Source of the DNA: a virus
Reading direction: 5' to 3' (one strand)
Virus record (IMG/VR): IMGVR_UViG_3300042563_003046
Coordinates: 1-60,646 of that record
Length of the DNA: 60,646 nucleotides
Shown here: in pieces, positions 1-11,000 of the stretch
How the letters are laid out: each line of letters begins with the position of its first letter
Numbering within the stretch: position 1 is the stretch's first letter
The notes under the pieces: generated by a model
What the model saw: only the letters and a program-made list of their open reading frames with translations
What the model was told of the DNA's origin: nothing
Databases searched by the model: none
Program-made: the position numbers and the translations under genes

Positions 1-1
1 G

Positions 2-406
2 GACGAAATGCGTGAAGCTTACGTGAATTTCCAACACGGCAAATATACCGTCGATGTGGGAGATGTTTTTGACTTTGCCAGAAAACTTGAACGCGAACTA
101 GCCGCCGTCACCGAGCAGCGGGACGAAGCGCGGGAGGAATTAGCCGAACTAAAGGCGGAATACGGAACGTGGTGGGCGCAGAAACGCATCGCAATTGATG
201 AGCTAAAGGAAGTCACCGAGCAGCGGGACGCAGGACGGCGGGAAATTAAGCAATTAAAAGTAAAACGATGCGAGTTTTGCCACGAACTACCTCAGACGGA
301 AAATGAAAAAGCGTATGCGGCTGAGTTTGGCGATAAAAAAGGTGAATTGCCAACAATGGATGAGTGGCTACAAAACCAATCCGTAACCAACCCGAACGAA
401 CTATGA
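2..406 (+). CDS. Coiled-coil small phage protein, cassette A copy 2 (5' end at the other contig end)
   Basis: Open from the first base; the start codon lies at 60568, before the 53-bp end overlap, where the same reading frame begins MNETETPRTDE. The first visible ATG (8) is internal. The middle (FARKLERELAAVTEQRDEAREEL) is a predicted coiled coil, and a CEFC pair lies near the C-terminus. The first 127 bases are identical to the paralog at 59823-60221, after which the two diverge, so this is a recent duplication with a variable C-terminal half. It ends in an ATGA overlap with the next gene at 403. Similar leading sequences are frequent in small unassigned phage genes; function unknown. Confidence 0.75.
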   Translation, partial: DEMREAYVNFQHGKYTVDVGDVFDFARKLERELAAVTEQRDEAREELAELKAEYGTWWAQKRIAIDELKEVTEQRDAGRREIKQLKVKRCEFCHELPQTENEKAYAAEFGDKKGELPTMDEWLQNQSVTNPNEL

Positions 407-717
407 ACAAAGAACTACAACGAATCAGAATAGCAGAAGCTTGTGGATTTGATAAATCACATTGGCTAGAACTTAAAGGTGGCATTGTATTCGGAACGTC
501 AGGAAGTCTCCCAGACTACCCGAACGACCTCAACGCGATGCACGAGGCATGGCAAACACTAACAAGCGATCAAAGAATAACTTATCGCGGCGAGCTTGCA
601 AAAATATGTGCGAGAGAAGCGCCAGAACGAGATACGTGCTGGCTAGAGGACATTGCAGCAGAGTTTGCGCCAGAAGCGTTCCTGAAAACCCTTGGACTAT
701 GGAAGGAAGAATCATGA
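403..717 (+). CDS. Phage ABA-sandwich-like small protein, cassette B copy 3
   Basis: 104 residues starting MNKELQRIRIAEACGF. The start at 403 is chosen because it overlaps the upstream stop as ATGA and matches the paralogs at 59467 and 60218. The pattern IAEACG...PDYPNDLNAMHEA...AEAFLKTLGLW is typical of the phage ABA sandwich (DUF2591-like) family, small proteins of unknown role in phage accessory regions. The ends are conserved among the three copies while the middle is largely different. Part of a translationally coupled chain of small plus-strand genes. Confidence 0.75.
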   Translation: MNKELQRIRIAEACGFDKSHWLELKGGIVFGTSGSLPDYPNDLNAMHEAWQTLTSDQRITYRGELAKICAREAPERDTCWLEDIAAEFAPEAFLKTLGLWKEES

Positions 718-785
718 ACAAAGAACATCACACACAAAGCGGCCACGCTATTCCTAACCCTAATTACAAAGATGCACCACTATGA
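714..785 (+). CDS. Very small ORF, possible remnant of a cassette B gene
   Basis: 23 codons starting MNKEHH, linked by ATGA overlaps to both neighbours (714-717 and 782-785). It begins with the same four residues as the cassette B proteins but then ends early in a polar PNPNYKD tail. It may be a real tiny gene kept for coupling, or the stump of a deleted B copy. No function can be proposed. Confidence 0.45.
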   Translation: MNKEHHTQSGHAIPNPNYKDAPL

Positions 786-997
786 CATTAGAAACATTCT
801 CCATGCCTTCAAAAGAAACTTTCGTCACAGGTAATGGAATCTCTGTCACGGTATATCAATGGGGCAACCTTGAGGGTTGCTCATTCATGATGCACCAAGA
901 TGGGGTTACGATGCCACTGCGCTGTGCTGCATCTCTCCGCTGGGAAGAGCTTGATACACTGCTGGTTGCACTGACCGCTGCACGATCCACATCATGA
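782..997 (+). CDS. Hypothetical protein, 71 aa
   Basis: MTLETFSMPSK start, ATGA overlap at both ends. It has a compact alternating pattern (ISVTVYQWGN...LRWEELDTLLVAL) suggesting a small alpha-beta fold. Family not recognised. Coupling to its neighbours supports that it is translated. Confidence 0.6.
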   Translation: MTLETFSMPSKETFVTGNGISVTVYQWGNLEGCSFMMHQDGVTMPLRCAASLRWEELDTLLVALTAARSTS

Positions 998-1287
998 ACA
1001 AACTATTATTCATAATCAAGCTCGCCAATAAGCTAAATGCCTCTGGCCTCAGCGTCAACGAACTCGCTACCCTAGCCACGCTCTATACTCTGGCGGATGG
1101 TGCTAAGTCTATAACTACCGATGAGTTAAAGAAAACTCTTGGGGTAAGGTCTATAGCGCCAACGCTCAAGGTTCTTGGCAGCTTAATACAGCGAGTATCA
1201 CCAGCAAAGACTTCTCCTTACTATCACCAAGTTAAGTTAACTCTCGCTGGGGAAAGAGCGCTATCCTTAATTATAGACGTAGCATAA
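994..1287 (+). CDS. Hypothetical protein with winged-helix-like pattern, 97 aa
   Basis: Starts at the ATGA overlap (994). Residues about 20-65 read as helices (SVNELATLATLYTLAD, TTDELKKTLGVRSIAPTLKVLGSL) followed by a strand-like region, similar in pattern to small MarR-type winged helices, so a DNA-binding role is possible but only inferred. Last gene of the plus-strand chain; it converges with the endonuclease gene with 2 bp between stops and no visible terminator. Confidence 0.55.
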   Translation: MNKLLFIIKLANKLNASGLSVNELATLATLYTLADGAKSITTDELKKTLGVRSIAPTLKVLGSLIQRVSPAKTSPYYHQVKLTLAGERALSLIIDVA

Positions 1288-1289
1288 CA

Positions 1290-1751
1290 TTAAGGTTTCT
1301 TGGCGTAGCTGCCTTTGTCTTTTACATATTCGGCAGCGCGTCTAAGAATCACTTCACTATCTAAAAACATTCCGAGGGCTCTATTACACTGGCTACATAG
1401 TAGCCCTCTAAATTCCCCAGTGCTATGGTTATGATCAATGGCGCTACCCATAATTCCTATGGCCACAGCACATAGCGGGCACTTACCATCTTGCTCCTCG
1501 AGAAACAACATGAGGAGCTCGGGAGTAATACCTCTGCGAGCACAGCGTTTCTTTAAACTCCAAGTGTTGCGCTTATTGTATTCTTTGCAGATGTGCGGAT
1601 TTTTCTGAGCCCACAGGATACTATTTTGGCGGAGACATTCTTTGCAATGGCTCGTTAAGAGATGAGCTAAACGCCCTCCTCTACTTCTGAAAAGAGAAAC
1701 TGGTTTGATCTCTTTGCACCTAGTGCATCTTTTAGTCTGTATATCTGCCAT
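1290..1751 (-). CDS. Recombination endonuclease VII-like HNH nuclease
   Basis: 153 residues with the signature of the endonuclease VII family (T4 gp49 type): paired cysteines (CTRC, CKEC, CPLC, CSQC) for zinc binding, and the catalytic segment DHNHSTGEFRGLLCSQCN near residues 115-135. Family members cleave branched DNA such as Holliday junctions and help resolve replicated concatemers before packaging. Here it is the last gene of the late internal-virion-protein operon, which suits a packaging role, although free-standing homing nucleases of this family also exist. Start ATG at 1751, 18 nt after the preceding stop. Confidence 0.85.
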   Translation of the reverse strand: MADIQTKRCTRCKEIKPVSLFRSRGGRLAHLLTSHCKECLRQNSILWAQKNPHICKEYNKRNTWSLKKRCARRGITPELLMLFLEEQDGKCPLCAVAIGIMGSAIDHNHSTGEFRGLLCSQCNRALGMFLDSEVILRRAAEYVKDKGSYAKKP

Positions 1752-1769
1752 CTTTTAATTCGTAACCTA

Positions 1770-2072
1770 TTACCATTTTTCGCGATTAGCCCAATATGCC
1801 GCAGACAGTTTGCCTTTGGCTATATTCTTTGCATGCCTCGCTTTGAACGAGGCTCGTTTATTCTTCATGCGATCCGATTCCCCAGCCTTCGGCTTGCCTG
1901 CGGTCTCCGCACCCTGCTCCCCGAATCTGATTGTCTTTACCTGATTCCCTTCCTTGGCCACTACGATGTGGCTTTTGGTCGGGTGCTTCGGAGTAGCCTT
2001 CGGTTGATTAACCCCAGCTACTCCTGCCGCTTTAACTCTGCGTTCTATTGATGCTTGAAAACTATCTGACAT
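1770..2072 (-). CDS. Small basic virion-operon protein with ARHAKN...YWANREKW tail
   Basis: 100 residues from ATG 2072 (MSDSFQASIERR); an in-frame ATG further upstream would overlap the giant gene. Rich in Lys and Arg, with a C-terminal SFKARHAKNIAKGKLSAAYW segment of a kind common at the end of short proteins in many phages (resembles DUF5872). Five nt separate it from the stop of the 4078-residue gene, so it is probably co-expressed late and may be a packaged DNA-binding protein; that role is inference. Confidence 0.65.
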   Translation of the reverse strand: MSDSFQASIERRVKAAGVAGVNQPKATPKHPTKSHIVVAKEGNQVKTIRFGEQGAETAGKPKAGESDRMKNKRASFKARHAKNIAKGKLSAAYWANREKW

Positions 2073-2076
2073 AATG

Positions 2077-5000
2077 TTACTTGGTTTTGATCTCATCGAT
2101 AAAGATGTATCGATTGTATCTGTCACGAACTTTAATCAGTTGCTCCAGCCTATCTGTTTGTTGATTCTCGATGAGCTTTTCTGCAAAATCTTTCTCGATG
2201 TCTGGTCGATCCATGATTCCTTGGAACAGGAGTCGTGCTTTCTCTTTACCGATCCCTGCTGACTTCATCGTGTTATACTGATCTTGTGGCTTGATACCTA
2301 AGCTCTCGAACCCACGAACAACACCGAGTAGCTCTTGGTTGAGCGAGCGGCGCCCTTTGAATTCACGGTCATAGATTTCATCAATCTCCTCAGGCGACAT
2401 GGCTTGCTTGCGAAGCATAGCGTATTTCTCACGCTTAAGCTGCGAGAACCTTTCGGCGTGGTCATATAGGAAGCGGCGATGTTGCGCGACTAAGTCAATC
2501 TGATGTGTCTTCGTTGGTTTCATACCGTCGAACAGCTGCGCTAGTGGTGAGTTACGCTCGCCAACATAGTTACCATCCATAGCATTCACCGAGTTCATGA
2601 CATCCTGCACGATTCGTGGCGTATAAGTTTTCTTGAAAACATATGCCGCTTGCTTAGTCATGGCCTCGAAGACTCCATCTACTCCCTCGATATAAATATT
2701 CTGGTTCGTTGTGCTATCTTTATTTTCAATAACATCTGCAAGGTTACCAGCTAGGATTTGATCATCGAGATAAGTGCTAAAGAAGAGACCCTTAGTCAGC
2801 GCTGATGCAGCATTACCTACTTCTCCATTCTTAATATATGGCAGCGCCCTCATAAACGGATCTAATAGTAAGCTAAAGGGGTTAACATAGGTTAGGTCTA
2901 GTGAGATCAAAGCATTTTTACTATCCCTGTAGAAAAGGAACGAGTGGCCTCTGAGATACTCGGGCATCGATTTGCGTAATGCCTCATCTTCTTCATCTCT
3001 CACACCACCGAATAGCGCAGAGATTACAGCGGGTAGGGCAGCCGAGACCATTCCGAGCATTGAAGTCATTCCGCCAAGTCTCTTCATACCCCGAGCTACA
3101 AGCACTGGGTTTCCGCTATTAACTTCCTCCCACCCGAGCTTATACGTATTGAATACGATACGCGGGACTTCAGCTTTGAATCGGATGAACGGGGCGAACA
3201 TCAAACCAAAGGTTGAGTTGTTAAGAGCTTTCACAAAGTCAGGAGCTTGGCTCGCTGACTGTGCTGTCATCTTAACTTTCACAGCAGCCATACGCTTAAG
3301 GTCGTAGTCGGACATGCCAGTGAGTTTTCCTGATGGGTCGTTAGCCCTAGCCTCGATCAGAGTATCTAACTCGTGCTGGAAATACTCGATCTTGTAGGCT
3401 GCATCAATAGCACCCGAAAGTGTAGACGCTTTGTTCTCTAGCCACTCCATTCCTTTTCTTACTGTTCCAACTACTGGCAGCTCGGCCGTAAATTTATCGA
3501 GGGAGGCGAGCATACTATCTTTGCTAGCCGCACCAGATAGCAGAGCTTTTAGCATAGCTGGCTGGATCTCGTCACCGATGATGCCAAGACCAGTAAGCTC
3601 AGCCATGGCTGCGTTGATGCGATTAGGGTCTTTGAGTTGCATGTAAGAGAATACACCTGTGCGAATGGCGATTTTATCTGCCCGAATAAACCCTTGTGCG
3701 GGTGCAAAAAAGAGCAAGTTGCCCAGAGCATTCCGTAGGTAGAAGCCAACAGAACCCAACGTTTTGGCTACCATTGCCTTGCCTGTGAGATTACGGGCGA
3801 CGAGCGAGATAGCGCTTACAGCTGCCTCAGCTGTTGTAGATTGCTGAGTAACACGAGCCTCGAGCGCTGCACCGAGCGAATCAACAATGTCCTTAGGTGC
3901 ATACATGTGGGCAAGCGGATCGTTCTTAGTTGATCCACCCGAGCGCATTGGCACATAGTCTGGGTATTGGCTTGGGTTCGCTGCATACGTTTTGGCATCG
4001 ACCATGAAGCCTTGCTTAGCTCCCGTCTTAGCAAGATTGTTAAGGAAGGTTTGTTGCGCCGCCACCATAGCTACACTCGAAAACGTGCGGACAATTAGGT
4101 CAGTGCCATTCTCCGCTCCGTATTCTCCAAGCAAATCACGGAGTTCCTTGGGTAGGTCTTTCCGTCTCTTCAGGTTGTTCTTAATCTCTCTGAGACCCTT
4201 GGTTGTTTGTGGGCTAGGACTTTGTTTCTGATCATAGCTCGATAGAAATGCTTCCATAGCCTGACTACCATATGAACTACCTGCTGGTGCTTTCTGATTT
4301 GCTTTTTGTATTGCTAGATTAGCAGCGTTAGTCGCGTCGATGTCGCTCAATCCTTGGGCTTTAGCCTCGCTAAAGGACATGTTGAATAATTGCGTAGTAA
4401 AGAAAGACATAGCCGCATCACGAACAGCTTGATAGTGCGGTTCAGTCCGCACTCGCTCAGCATATGTTGGGTCATTAAACATCGCGTAGGCACGAGTAAT
4501 GTAGATACCACCCGTCTTATCAATCTTGAGCCCGATGTTTGGGTCGATACCAGCCGCGATTAGCTTTTGTTGAATAGGCTGGATGAGCTGCGTCCTCATG
4601 CTAACTATGTGCACCGCGAGGTCACTGTTGAGACTTTGGAGTTGGTTGAGCGCGGCGTCTCGTTCGATTGTTACTTGAGCAATTGCACTAGATTCTGCCG
4701 CCTCGATATCTTGATCACGCTGCTGACGGGCTGCTGCCCGCTGTGTCCGCTGATCTGCTGGGGTTAACGTCTGATCATTAGCGATACGTTCGAGCTCGGC
4801 GTTATATGCTTTCTCCATAGCCTCATATGCTGCATCGCTCACGAGGTTGCCATCGATGTAGCCCTGAGCTTTTGCGAGCAAGTCCCAATCTGCTGAGGCC
4901 TTATCTCCGTAAGTATTGATAACGAGCTTATCCATTTTCTCTTTGTATGAGATCACTAGCTGTGATGCAGCCCGTTTGAATTCTTCTCGTTGTTCAAATA

Positions 5001-8000
5001 AGCGTTTAACTGGGGTGCTCATATCACCACGGAAGATGTTAAGCCATCCTTTCTGCGCTTTGTATGCCCCGTATTCAAACATGGGCATCTCGAGGAGTTC
5101 TACAACTGCTGAGAAGTCGATGTTCGAAAGATCGGAAGATGCGCTAGAGCTCTGCCCAAAACTCGTAAAGAGTTTAAATGGAACGCCCGCCTCGAAAGCG
5201 CGATCATTGTGTTCGTCTTTGATCTCTTGCAATTCCTCTGGTGTAATATTCTCATCTTTAGTAGCCGCTCGATATGACTTCATAATCACATCAATATCTT
5301 CGATCCTAGCTGTTCTGACCGCTGGAGAAAACATCCGAGTAACATAATTTTTTAGGTCTTTACTACCATTTTGTGTATCAAATGTAACATCCAAACTTTG
5401 GCCATAGCGCCTCCATAGGTTAGCTGCCCTATTACCTTTTGGGTTTACATGAATCGCATGGTATAAATCTAGCTTGCCATCTGGCGTAGTCGCCGCATCT
5501 ACAAATTCATTCAGCTCGCTTGCAATTTGAATCTTAGATTGTTCTATGAAGTTAACTGAATGCTCATTAAGTTTCCTTTTTAGGTCGTTAGATAAACGCT
5601 GTCCTTGAGCGCTATTCAGGATTTTGTCCTGTAACCAACTAATCTGATCTTCTATGTCTATTTGAGCTCTTCTGATTTTTCTATCTAGCGCTGATCCTTT
5701 TGTGAAATCATCTAACTTGTTAGCTCGAGCCATTTGAAATCCCATAGATGGCCATGTGTAGTAACCATTCATCGACTCATTTAATTTTATACCATATTTA
5801 GATTGGTCTGTTCCTGTGGGGAATAACAATGCTACTACGTCTGATATAGACCGATCAATATTTAGGGAATCAAGATATCCAATTTTAAAAGATCTCTTAA
5901 GGAAGTTAGACCCATCGCCGCCACCCAAGGTCTCAATGCCTAACGCTTTAATGGCGCTATTGTTTGAAACAAGGGCGTTCATTAGTGTTGCAGCAAATGG
6001 AATTTTGGCCGCTTCTTGTGTAGTCCCGCCATCTCGACCCAACCAACCAACATGGATGCTGTTCTCGTTCTTAATATCTAAATCGACTGATACCACAGCT
6101 GTTTGTTTGTTAGCTACCCATGGGTTGTTATTCACCTTTTCATATGCGCTAACTTCGTATCTATCTTTACCTACTGAGACTACCTTGAATTGGAATAATC
6201 TATCTCCATACTCAATTCTCAGCGCCTTAATAGTATCTTCCAGCGCCTGTCTATCTATGTTCTCGATTACTTTAGTTTCAGTAGGATTCAACGCACTGAG
6301 GATTGCTTCTATGTCTAAGTTTGTTGACTCCATGTCGGGATCAAAACTCAGGGGTAACCCATCGACTACTAAGTCAGGGGGCGTTTCAAGATCAGTTCCC
6401 CCACCAAGGAGCGCCATTGGCGCCGTCATAGAACCATTAGCTCTGGCAGCTGCTTCTTCAGCGATAACACTATCTGGTGTATTCTCCGCGTAGTCATATC
6501 TGAATGTTACGGGGATCGGTGTGCTAGGATCCAATCCTAAGCTCTTCATTTTTTCAACGAGAATAATAGCTGCTATAATCGCTTCCGCCTTTACATTATC
6601 TATTTGCCCATCAGTAGTATAAGGCACTAGATCAAACGTAGAACTATCTGGGTCATAGGTTGATAGTAACTCTACTGCTTGAACTTCTTGCACTGGTCGG
6701 CTCGTTAATGATAATACTAGTCTATCAAATTCCTCTAGCTCGTCTACTATGGTATCATAATAAGCGTCGCCATCGTCCGCGAAATATAGATTGAGCGCCT
6801 GATCAATACTCCTGTTTAACCCGAGCGTGTTTTCTAGATCCTGTAGTGATAGCGTATATGATACTGAGAATAATTCTGGCCTATCTGGAGGGGCTGTCCA
6901 CCTTGCTGCAGGTGAACTAGGTGTGCTGCTAGCCGTAAAGTCAAGATCACCTTGGACGGGGGTAGTAGGCGCCTTATTAGTCGGTGCTACCGCAGCAGCC
7001 TCATCATCTACAATCTGGTTACCATTGATGACTCGAAGTCCTGCTTGTTGCATAAGTCCAGCAAACGTAGTTAGCGGTAATCCTGATGTCGCCAGTGCTG
7101 CCATTCTATCTTGTGCTTCGTATAATGCATCTGTCTCATCGAGGATGTTATAGTTTAAGATGCGGTTATATTCTGCGATTGCTTCAGCTGGAGAATTTGT
7201 ATCCAGCGCTCTGTAAGCATTCGTTTTTGCAAAACCCATGTTGATGGCTTGCATCTCTTGCATCATGGCAAAGACAGCAGCATCCATAGCGCCAGAACCC
7301 ATACCGAGTTTCTTACGATTGAGATAGCTGTTGAGCGCCCCACCGATGTATCTCTTTAATATGCGCAGCAGAGAGGGCTTGCTCGTCCAAAAGGCTATGT
7401 CATCCTCGGTGGTGTAACCACGAGTTACTTGTTGTAAGCGCATACGCAGCTTCTCTTCTACAAGAACACGCTGCTGTTGGCGGACGACTGTAGGATCGCT
7501 AGATGCGAGTTTAGCTAAAACGTCTGCAACATTCTGCGGGTTATTAATGTGGTAGGCTCTAGCAATTTCTTCATAAGCTGAATTAGATAAGCTATCCACA
7601 ATGATATCTACCTCACCTTGTGTAAGAGACCCAAATGATGCGTGGTGACCGAGTTCTTCGTTAAGAATAGAATCAAGAATAGAACGTTGGGCTAGTGGGT
7701 CTAGCTCATACATCTGGGACATTAAGATCGCAGGATTAATCCTGATCACATCGCCCTCTGCCTCAGCAGCGCCCTCAATAGTTTCGTCTCTGATTACCCG
7801 AGTGCCCGCAGGTATACGTGTATTCAGCCATCGCATTAATTGCACGAACTGAGCTTTCTGTTTTTCTGTTGGTAGCTTTTTGCTACCTGATGCTATTGTC
7901 TCCTCTATGCTGGCCTCTGTTTTATCGCGGTCAGCTTGATCCGAAGCGGTTGTTTCAGTGTCAGCTGCTGTCGCCGCCTCTGTCGTTTCTGTAGCTACTG

Positions 8001-11000
8001 GAGCTGCTGTATCAATAGTGGGCGCAGCAGTAGAAGTAGAGAGACGAGGTGTGTTGGTGACCTCAGCCAGATCATTAGCAGCACGAGTTACATCTGATGC
8101 TACCCGCATACTAAATGGAACTGCAGTAGCACGAATCGTCGTCTTGGATAAGTCTACGATATCCTTGAGCGCTTGGGCGTAAGCTGTGTTCTCTTTAGCT
8201 GATACCTTGCGGAACAACGATACCATCGCTTCGATGATGCGCTGGAAGAAACCACGCTGTCCTTCTTGGACTGGTAGCGTCTTTATGAATTGTTGGAATG
8301 TTGGGTCGAGCAAAAAGTTTGCTACGAACTCGTCTATATTCTCGAGACCAGTTTCTAGCGATGCATTATATCCATCTTCGCCTTGCTCGGTCTTTTGTTG
8401 GGCGTATGCTTTTTGGGCGAGCTGGTAAAGACCCTCGAGTCGTAAGCGAGCTGATCGTTGTTTATCAGACAATAGCTCAAGCGGTTGTGTCATGGTATCC
8501 GATAGGAATGCATGAACATATTCTTCGAGCAATACGTTCTCAAGACCAAGGCCGTTACCCTGCTCGGTGTTTAGGAATACGCTGTGGTTACCGTCTACGT
8601 GACGCGCATACTCACCAGCGATTGGTGTTTGACTAGATCCAATAGAGAACTTAACTCGGCGGATAAACGCTGGGTCTTCGAGTAGGAGCTCTGCTACTAA
8701 TTTATGCGCTGGGTTATTGCTACTCTTAGAAATTTCAGTAAGCGCTTTGACTACTGACTCTGGATCTCCTGATGCTAAACCTAGGCGAGCAATGTCTGCA
8801 GCATTTTGCTGGCGGAAGAGTCCTTTGTTTGCATTGTTTACAACGGCACGAGAAAATCGTGTGCGGACTGCCCTATCAATTGTCTTAATAATATTAGATG
8901 CCCTTCCTTTTGTGGCCGCTTCTCCGAATGTAGGCGCTAATAAGCGCTGGACTTCAGCAATATACGCTGGGTCTTCAAGTGGGTTACCATCAATGCGACC
9001 CGCAATAGCAGATAACTTGAGCGCATTCTTTAACTGCATCCCAGCGGGAGCGCCACCCCGTTCAAGATCTTGAATAAACGAGAGCACATCAGGGCGGTTG
9101 GCGTGGTTACCTAACGACATCCAGTCACCAATTCTAGCCATCAAGTCACGCGAACTCAGACCTCTTACGTGGGCTGCCGTGCCACCATCGGGATTAGGAT
9201 ATACTGAAGTATATGCTAATTCTTCGAGGCTATCACGGAGGTCGGTATCATTATCAATGGCATCAACTGCCTCAGTAATCGTATCTTTTATAGTGAGGTG
9301 GAATGCTTGCTCTGAGATAGCAAAATTAGGATTAGCTCCACCGAGACTGATCGAAGAATTTTTCAACTGCTCAGCATCGATGTTATCGATCATGCTGTTA
9401 GCTTGGTCTTCAAAGGCCACATCAGGGTCTTGAAGGACTCCTGTTGGTCTGCTCTCATCAAGAGATACCATAGCTCGAGTGCGCTCATTTACTTTGCGAA
9501 CTATCTGTTGTTCGTAGTAGCGATCTGCTGTCCGTCTGAGGACAGTAATAAAAGAGGGCATAAACCCGCCAGTTAAGTCCTTATTGTTTATGACTCGTTC
9601 ATTGATGAACTGAAGAACAATACTTGTATTAGTAGCCGACTTGTTAGGCCGTTTGGAAAGCAGGGGTGACAGAACTTTTGCCATGCCCTCGACGTCGAGA
9701 TTTCCTTTGAGCCTTGATTGCAACGCTTTGATTGCACCATTCTGTTTCTTTGGTAAGAGAGTTACGTTGTTGCTGCCAACCTCGGGTGTCGTCAGTTTAC
9801 CACTCGACAATATATCTACGCGCAACTCGTGGAGATTGGCAAGCATTAAGAATTCTATCTTAGCCGCTGTAACTGCATTGTCTTTAAAGTCTTCATCAAG
9901 GTCTCCTCTATTGATCGCGGTTGAACTTAGGAGAGCATCAACTGCTTCAGCATTCCCAGTAAAAGCGCCAACATTATACATGAGCTCGCCCATAGTTGTG
10001 GCTAGGCCTTCTCCATAGCCCGTGCGCTGGTTTACTGACTTAGTGCCCGTTGGCATGGGTTTAGCCTCTACTCCCTCAGGATAAAAAGGTATTCTGGAAT
10101 ATGCTTCATAGAGAGAATTATCCGCACTAATATCAGTGGTTTCAGTAATACGTGTCACAGCAGACTCCATAGATTTACCATCCAAAGAAGGCTTTCTGAC
10201 ATCAACGACATAGTTATTCTTAATAACAAAACTCTTATTGATCGTATTGCGGTCAACCGAAGGTTTAATAAATACAGGGATGCCATGTGCTAACATCTCC
10301 GTTACCACAATAGGGTCGTTATTAAAAATTCCACGGTCTTGGCGGTCGAGCGGCATTTTAATTGTGCCCTTTACAGTTTCATTTTTAATTGGGTCAAAGT
10401 AAGTAGAAACCCGAGATGCATTTTGTGTATAAGCTACTTCGCCCTCGCCAATCTTAAATGCTGGATAGAAAGCGTAAACTAGACGAGCAAGATATTCTGA
10501 CTTAGACACGAGATTTTTAGCTGTCACAGTGCCATACTTAAGAGCATTACCAAAGCGAAGTGGGAATCCTTTGAGGGCTAGCTTTGAAACCGCATCTGCT
10601 TCTGCTTCTTCCTGCGGGGTAAGTTCATCACCATTGCGAAATGGCGTAGTATCAAAACTTGATAACGGCGTATCCGTTGGGAGTGCCTGAGTTATAGGGG
10701 CTGTTGTTTCCTTTTTACTTTTGCTCTTATTCTTTTTGCGTCGTTGCTTTCTCGAGGACTCATCTACATCTGCATCAGGATCAAAGCTCGCTACATGTGA
10801 AGCTGTGTTGCTCGCGGCTTCATCCGTATCAATCTCTGCAACTGCTGCTGCTTTTTGAGCGGCTGGTGATGGCTGTGAGATAATCGTGATCGGCTCTTGA
10901 GAGAAAGTTGAGCTGATAGTGGTCGAACCTATGGTGGCAACAAGTGGAACCTCTTGGTTGTTCTCTAACTGTGCTACTGCATTGCTGATAATTTGATCCG